Shown: positions 3,762 through 6,240 of the stretch, one piece after another
Layout: each line of letters starts with the position of its first letter
How positions within the stretch are numbered: the stretch's first letter is position 1
Origin: Candidatus Woesearchaeota archaeon
Lineage (GTDB): Archaea; Nanobdellota; Nanobdellia; Woesearchaeales; ARS49
Assembly (NCBI GenBank): GCA_030630695.1
Contig: DAOVMP010000032.1
Coordinates: 1 to 6,240 of the forward strand
Reading direction: 5' to 3'
Length of the DNA stretch: 6,240 bases
Position numbers and translations under genes: made by a program
Notes under the pieces: generated by a model
Told to the model about the DNA's origin: nothing
The model's database searches: none
The model's input: only the letters and a program-made list of their open reading frames with translations

Positions 3762-6240
3762 ATAAAAACAAAATAAAAATTATACTGTTTTTAGTAATCC
3801 TAATACTATGCTCATATACTGTACTATCCTCTGTACCAATGCAGCTATCTGATCAAGGCACTGGTGTAAAAACCGCGGCAACAGGATTTATTCTTGATTA
3901 TGGAAATTTAACAATAGAAATATATGATGCTGCTTCTGGCGGAAATAAAATATGGAATAATACTTATTTAAATGGAATCATTAACGGCTCATGGAACATA
4001 ATGATAGGAGAACAACAAGAACTAAATCTTTCGTATGGAGAAAAATACTGGAAAGATTATAAAATCAATGGAAACGATATAAACTTTACAAACTCCACAG
4101 GACAATTAGTTAACAGAAGATCATGGTATTCTCCATTAGGAGAAGTTGGTAAAACGTATATCGAAAACAGTTCTAATGTATTTGTAGACATTGCCGGCGA
4201 TACAATGACTGGCGATTTAATTGTTACAAATACCACAGGAAAATTATTCTTTGTAAACACATCTGGAGAACGGGTAGAGATATGGAATCCTTCAGAAGGT
4301 GCGAATGATTATTTGAGTCTTTGGCATGATGGGGCAAATAGTTATGTTAATACGCAGTCGGGAGCTTTGGTTTTTTCCACAGCAGGAACTGGTAGATTTG
4401 CAATGACTACAAACAATTTTCGGCCACAAGCTACAAACTCCTATGATTTAGGATTAACAACTAATGAATGGCGTGGACTTTACTTAGGAGAAGACGCAAT
4501 ATCCGGAGTATACTTTGGAAAGGGACAAGATACTCGTATTTGGTTTGATAACACGAATAACCAAACTTTTTTTGAAGCTAAACAAAACGTAACTAATATA
4601 GTAACTCCAGAATTAAGAATATGGGATGAAGCAGAAGGAGCAGGGGATTATTTGAGTATTAGCCATGATGGTGCTAGTGCAGTTATTGCAACGGGTACAG
4701 GGGTATTAAAAATAGATCCAGCAACAGCATTTGTTGAAATAGATGCAATAGTAACTCCGGTAGGCGGAGGTACTGTAAGAGATTTGGGCGCTAACACTGC
4801 AGAGTGGAGAGGTTTATATTTAAGAGAAGACATTGGCTCAGGAGTATACTTTGGATTGGATCAAGACTGGAGACTTTATTACAATGAAACTTCAGAAGAT
4901 GCTTTGATAATGCAAAACAAAACTGGTCATAACATAATGAGTTGGATTGGAGATAAAGTTGGTATTGGAATAATAAGTCCATCACATACACTAACTGTTA
5001 ATGGTTCATTAAACGTTACAGGAACTTCTTACTTAGGAAACATGATAATAAACGCAGAGAATATTACAACAACAAATATATTACCTAAACACAAAACAAA
5101 AGGAATTAATATTTATAATGATACAGACGGATTATTATTAAGAGTTAATGCAACAGCTGGAAGAACAGAGTTTTGGGATGAAGCTGGCGGAGCAGGGGAT
5201 TATGTTAGTGTTAGACATGATGGGAGTCATGGTCGTTTAAATTCTGGTTCTGGAAGTATTTATTTCGATCATGCAGGAGTAACTAATTATATACTATCTG
5301 CAAGTTCTTTCATTCCGAATGCAATAAATGCAAAAGATTTAGGTTCTACTGGTGTTGAATGGCAGAATATTTATTTAGGAGAAGACAAATTATCAGGAAC
5401 TTATTACGGTCTAGACCAAGATGTTCGAATGTGGTATAATAATACTAACAGAACTTTATTTATTGAAAGTGCTAAAGCAAATGTTAGTGTAATTGCTCCA
5501 GAATTTAGAGTTTATGATGAAGCGAAAGCAGATGATGATTATGTTAGTATTAGACATAGTGGTTCTGTTGGAGTGATTACTTCAGCATCTGGAGATTTAC
5601 GCTTATCTGGGGGCGGAGTTCAGTTGGCTTGGGATGGCAGCGACTTGTATCCCATCGGAACTGCAAATACACGAGACATCGGCAAGACCACAAACGAATG
5701 GCGAAGCCTCATCATCGGCGAAAACGCTACTTCAGGAACTTATTATGGAATGGGACAAAACTATAGAACGTTTTATGATACATTTACTGGTTTGAATACT
5801 ACTGGTTCGCTGAATTATACTTTAGACAGTGATGTTAGGATTACTGGGAAACTTTATGGTGGAAGTCCTTTAGAAATAGGTTCTAATCTAACTGTATTTG
5901 GTAGTTTAAATGTTACAGGAACAAGTTATTTAGGCGATTTGGTAATTAATGCAGACAACATAACAGTAGCTAACTTAATAGGTAGAGGAGGAGACAACAT
6001 AAGAATAGGAGACGCAGGAGCAGATGATCACGGTTTAGTAGCAGATGATGATTTATTTATTTCAGGAAAGTTGGAAGTTGATGGAAATACTTGGTTTGAC
6101 GCAATAGTTACTCACGATAATTCGGTGGCGTTGAATGATAATGATCAATTGTTTTTTGGCACAAGTACTGATTCTCCTATTGATTGGAGCACAAATCAAG
6201 CTACGGAAACTACTTTAGTCTGGGCTCTTGGAACTACAAG
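3758..6240 (+). CDS. Large secreted repeat-built surface protein, adhesin or tail-fibre-like (3' end outside window)
   Basis: The frame is open for 827 complete codons and continues past the edge. Residues 1-25 are a signal peptide (MNKNKIK, core ILFLVILIL, cut near LSS). Residues 26-145 form a beta-rich entry domain: VPMQLSDQGTGVK, GNLTIEIYDAASGGNKIW, NGSWNIMIGE and RRSWYSPLGEVG. This recalls the QGRL...YD...GG..lW...v.nG.fnv.LG domain in front of bacterial tail-fibre-like proteins. IAGDTMTGDLIV follows, typical of fibre proteins. Then come four 113-aa modules with WDEA..GAGDYvS..HDG, DLG..T.EWR.LYLGED and SG.Y[FY]G..QD.R motifs. There are 27 N-x-S/T sequons. The start is set by the ATGA overlap with the regulator and the signal peptide; GGAAGGT at 3742-3748 may serve as ribosome site. 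No membrane anchor is visible yet. Likely an S-layer-associated fibre or adhesin; the ligand is unknown. Confidence 0.85.
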   Translation, partial: MNKNKIKIILFLVILILCSYTVLSSVPMQLSDQGTGVKTAATGFILDYGNLTIEIYDAASGGNKIWNNTYLNGIINGSWNIMIGEQQELNLSYGEKYWKDYKINGNDINFTNSTGQLVNRRSWYSPLGEVGKTYIENSSNVFVDIAGDTMTGDLIVTNTTGKLFFVNTSGERVEIWNPSEGANDYLSLWHDGANSYVNTQSGALVFSTAGTGRFAMTTNNFRPQATNSYDLGLTTNEWRGLYLGEDAISGVYFGKGQDTRIWFDNTNNQTFFEAKQNVTNIVTPELRIWDEAEGAGDYLSISHDGASAVIATGTGVLKIDPATAFVEIDAIVTPVGGGTVRDLGANTAEWRGLYLREDIGSGVYFGLDQDWRLYYNETSEDALIMQNKTGHNIMSWIGDKVGIGIISPSHTLTVNGSLNVTGTSYLGNMIINAENITTTNILPKHKTKGINIYNDTDGLLLRVNATAGRTEFWDEAGGAGDYVSVRHDGSHGRLNSGSGSIYFDHAGVTNYILSASSFIPNAINAKDLGSTGVEWQNIYLGEDKLSGTYYGLDQDVRMWYNNTNRTLFIESAKANVSVIAPEFRVYDEAKADDDYVSIRHSGSVGVITSASGDLRLSGGGVQLAWDGSDLYPIGTANTRDIGKTTNEWRSLIIGENATSGTYYGMGQNYRTFYDTFTGLNTTGSLNYTLDSDVRITGKLYGGSPLEIGSNLTVFGSLNVTGTSYLGDLVINADNITVANLIGRGGDNIRIGDAGADDHGLVADDDLFISGKLEVDGNTWFDAIVTHDNSVALNDNDQLFFGTSTDSPIDWSTNQATETTLVWALGTT
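4274..4612 (+). repeat. Surface-protein module 1 (residues 173-285)
   Basis: First 113-aa unit: VEIWNPSEGANDYLSLWHDG, then YDLGLTTNEWRGLYLGED 54 residues after the W, then SGVYFGKGQDTRIWFDNT. It has NPSEGAND where modules 2-4 carry DEA-type residues. It is followed directly by module 2. Confidence 0.8.
4613..4951 (+). repeat. Surface-protein module 2 (residues 286-398)
   Basis: Second 113-aa unit: LRIWDEAEGAGDYLSISHDG, RDLGANTAEWRGLYLRED, SGVYFGLDQDWRLYYNET. After it comes a spacer segment with SPSHTLTVNGSLNVTG that module 1 lacks. Confidence 0.8.
4994..5068 (+). repeat. SLNVTG segment, copy 1 (residues 413-437)
   Basis: TVNGSLNVTGTSYLG and the following INAENIT match the copy at 5891-5965 in 20 of 25 residues. 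It closes the first pair of modules and carries three sequons. Confidence 0.75.
5165..5503 (+). repeat. Surface-protein module 3 (residues 470-582)
   Basis: Third unit: TEFWDEAGGAGDYVSVRHDG, KDLGSTGVEWQNIYLGED, SGTYYGLDQDVRMWYNNT. It starts exactly 297 residues after module 1, which defines a superrepeat of module, module, SLNVTG segment. Confidence 0.8.
5504..5842 (+). repeat. Surface-protein module 4 (residues 583-695)
   Basis: Fourth unit: FRVYDEAKADDDYVSIRHSG, RDIGKTTNEWRSLIIGEN, SGTYYGMGQNYRTFYDTF. It is 297 residues after module 2. Its middle part is encoded by a GC-rich patch unlike the rest of the gene. Confidence 0.78.
5601..5730 (+). other. GC-rich, codon-divergent patch inside module 4
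   Basis: Counted by eye, about 55% of bases 5601-5720 are G or C, against roughly a third in the flanking modules. Codons change as well: ATC, GGC, CTC, ACC and CCC replace ATA/ATT, GGA, TTA, ACA/ACT and CCA. The encoded motif (TTNEWRSLIIGEN) stays homologous to the other modules, so this looks like an imported or converted tract and not a new domain. Confidence 0.6.
5891..5965 (+). repeat. SLNVTG segment, copy 2 (residues 712-736)
   Basis: TVFGSLNVTGTSYLG plus INADNIT, the partner of 4994-5068 and about 299 residues after it. It is followed by a different region (RIGDAGADDHGLVADDDLF, SGKLEVDGNTWFDAIV, DQLFFGTSTDSPIDW), so a third full superrepeat does not begin inside the window. Confidence 0.75.

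Noticed and set aside
3794..3814. Lipobox at LILC in the surface-protein signal peptide
   Set aside because: The residue before C18 is leucine, not G/A/S, and a normal signal-peptide end (VLSS) follows.
4057..4991. - strand frames opposite the surface gene
   Set aside because: They are shadows of a well-supported + strand frame with motifs, periodic modules and sequons.

Overview
The window is AT-rich and gene-dense on the + strand, with no convincing gene on the - strand. It most resembles the accessory, surface-variation part of an archaeal genome, perhaps a DPANN-type lineage. The clues are a TTTATATA box about 30 bp before a start codon with no leader-borne ribosome site, a small stand-alone winged-helix protein, ATGA gene overlaps, and a secreted protein crowded with N-glycosylation sequons. 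This placement is inference; there is no rRNA, tRNA or universal marker gene in the window.

Layout. Bases 1-240 are a promoter region with no certain gene. From 241 the genes run head to tail: a 65-aa winged-helix protein (241-438); a complete AlbA_2 / GHKL-ATPase / winged-helix regulator (435-1811); a C-terminal fragment of a second such regulator (1841-2209); a 58-aa exported peptide that is the beginning of a surface protein and then breaks off (2206-2382); a third, complete AlbA_2 / GHKL / winged-helix regulator (2379-3761); and a large secreted, repeat-built surface protein (3758 to beyond the right edge). Four of the five junctions are 4-nt ATGA stop/start overlaps, so the set looks like one translationally coupled operon.

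The main point is a repeated architecture. Twice, the tail of a regulator (ending GGHWKIITK or GGYWKVTKK) runs through an ATGA overlap into a signal peptide followed by S-[IV]-P-M-Q-L-S-D-Q-G-T. The first copy is eroded: its regulator has lost the front and its surface gene has lost the back. The second copy is intact. This suggests that regulator plus surface protein is a cassette that duplicates and decays in place.

All three regulators carry a perfect or near-perfect 12-bp tandem repeat at the same hinge, between the ATPase-like domain and the winged helix, but each has a different repeat unit (KVDA, DTIK, GVNG). The surface protein is itself a nested repeat: 113-aa modules in pairs inside a superrepeat of about 297 aa. 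Sequons are confined to certain parts of it, and one GC-rich patch looks imported. A reasonable reading, not proven, is a self-regulated, recombination-prone surface-protein cassette in which a repeat-bearing DNA-binding regulator is made together with the adhesin-like protein it may control.
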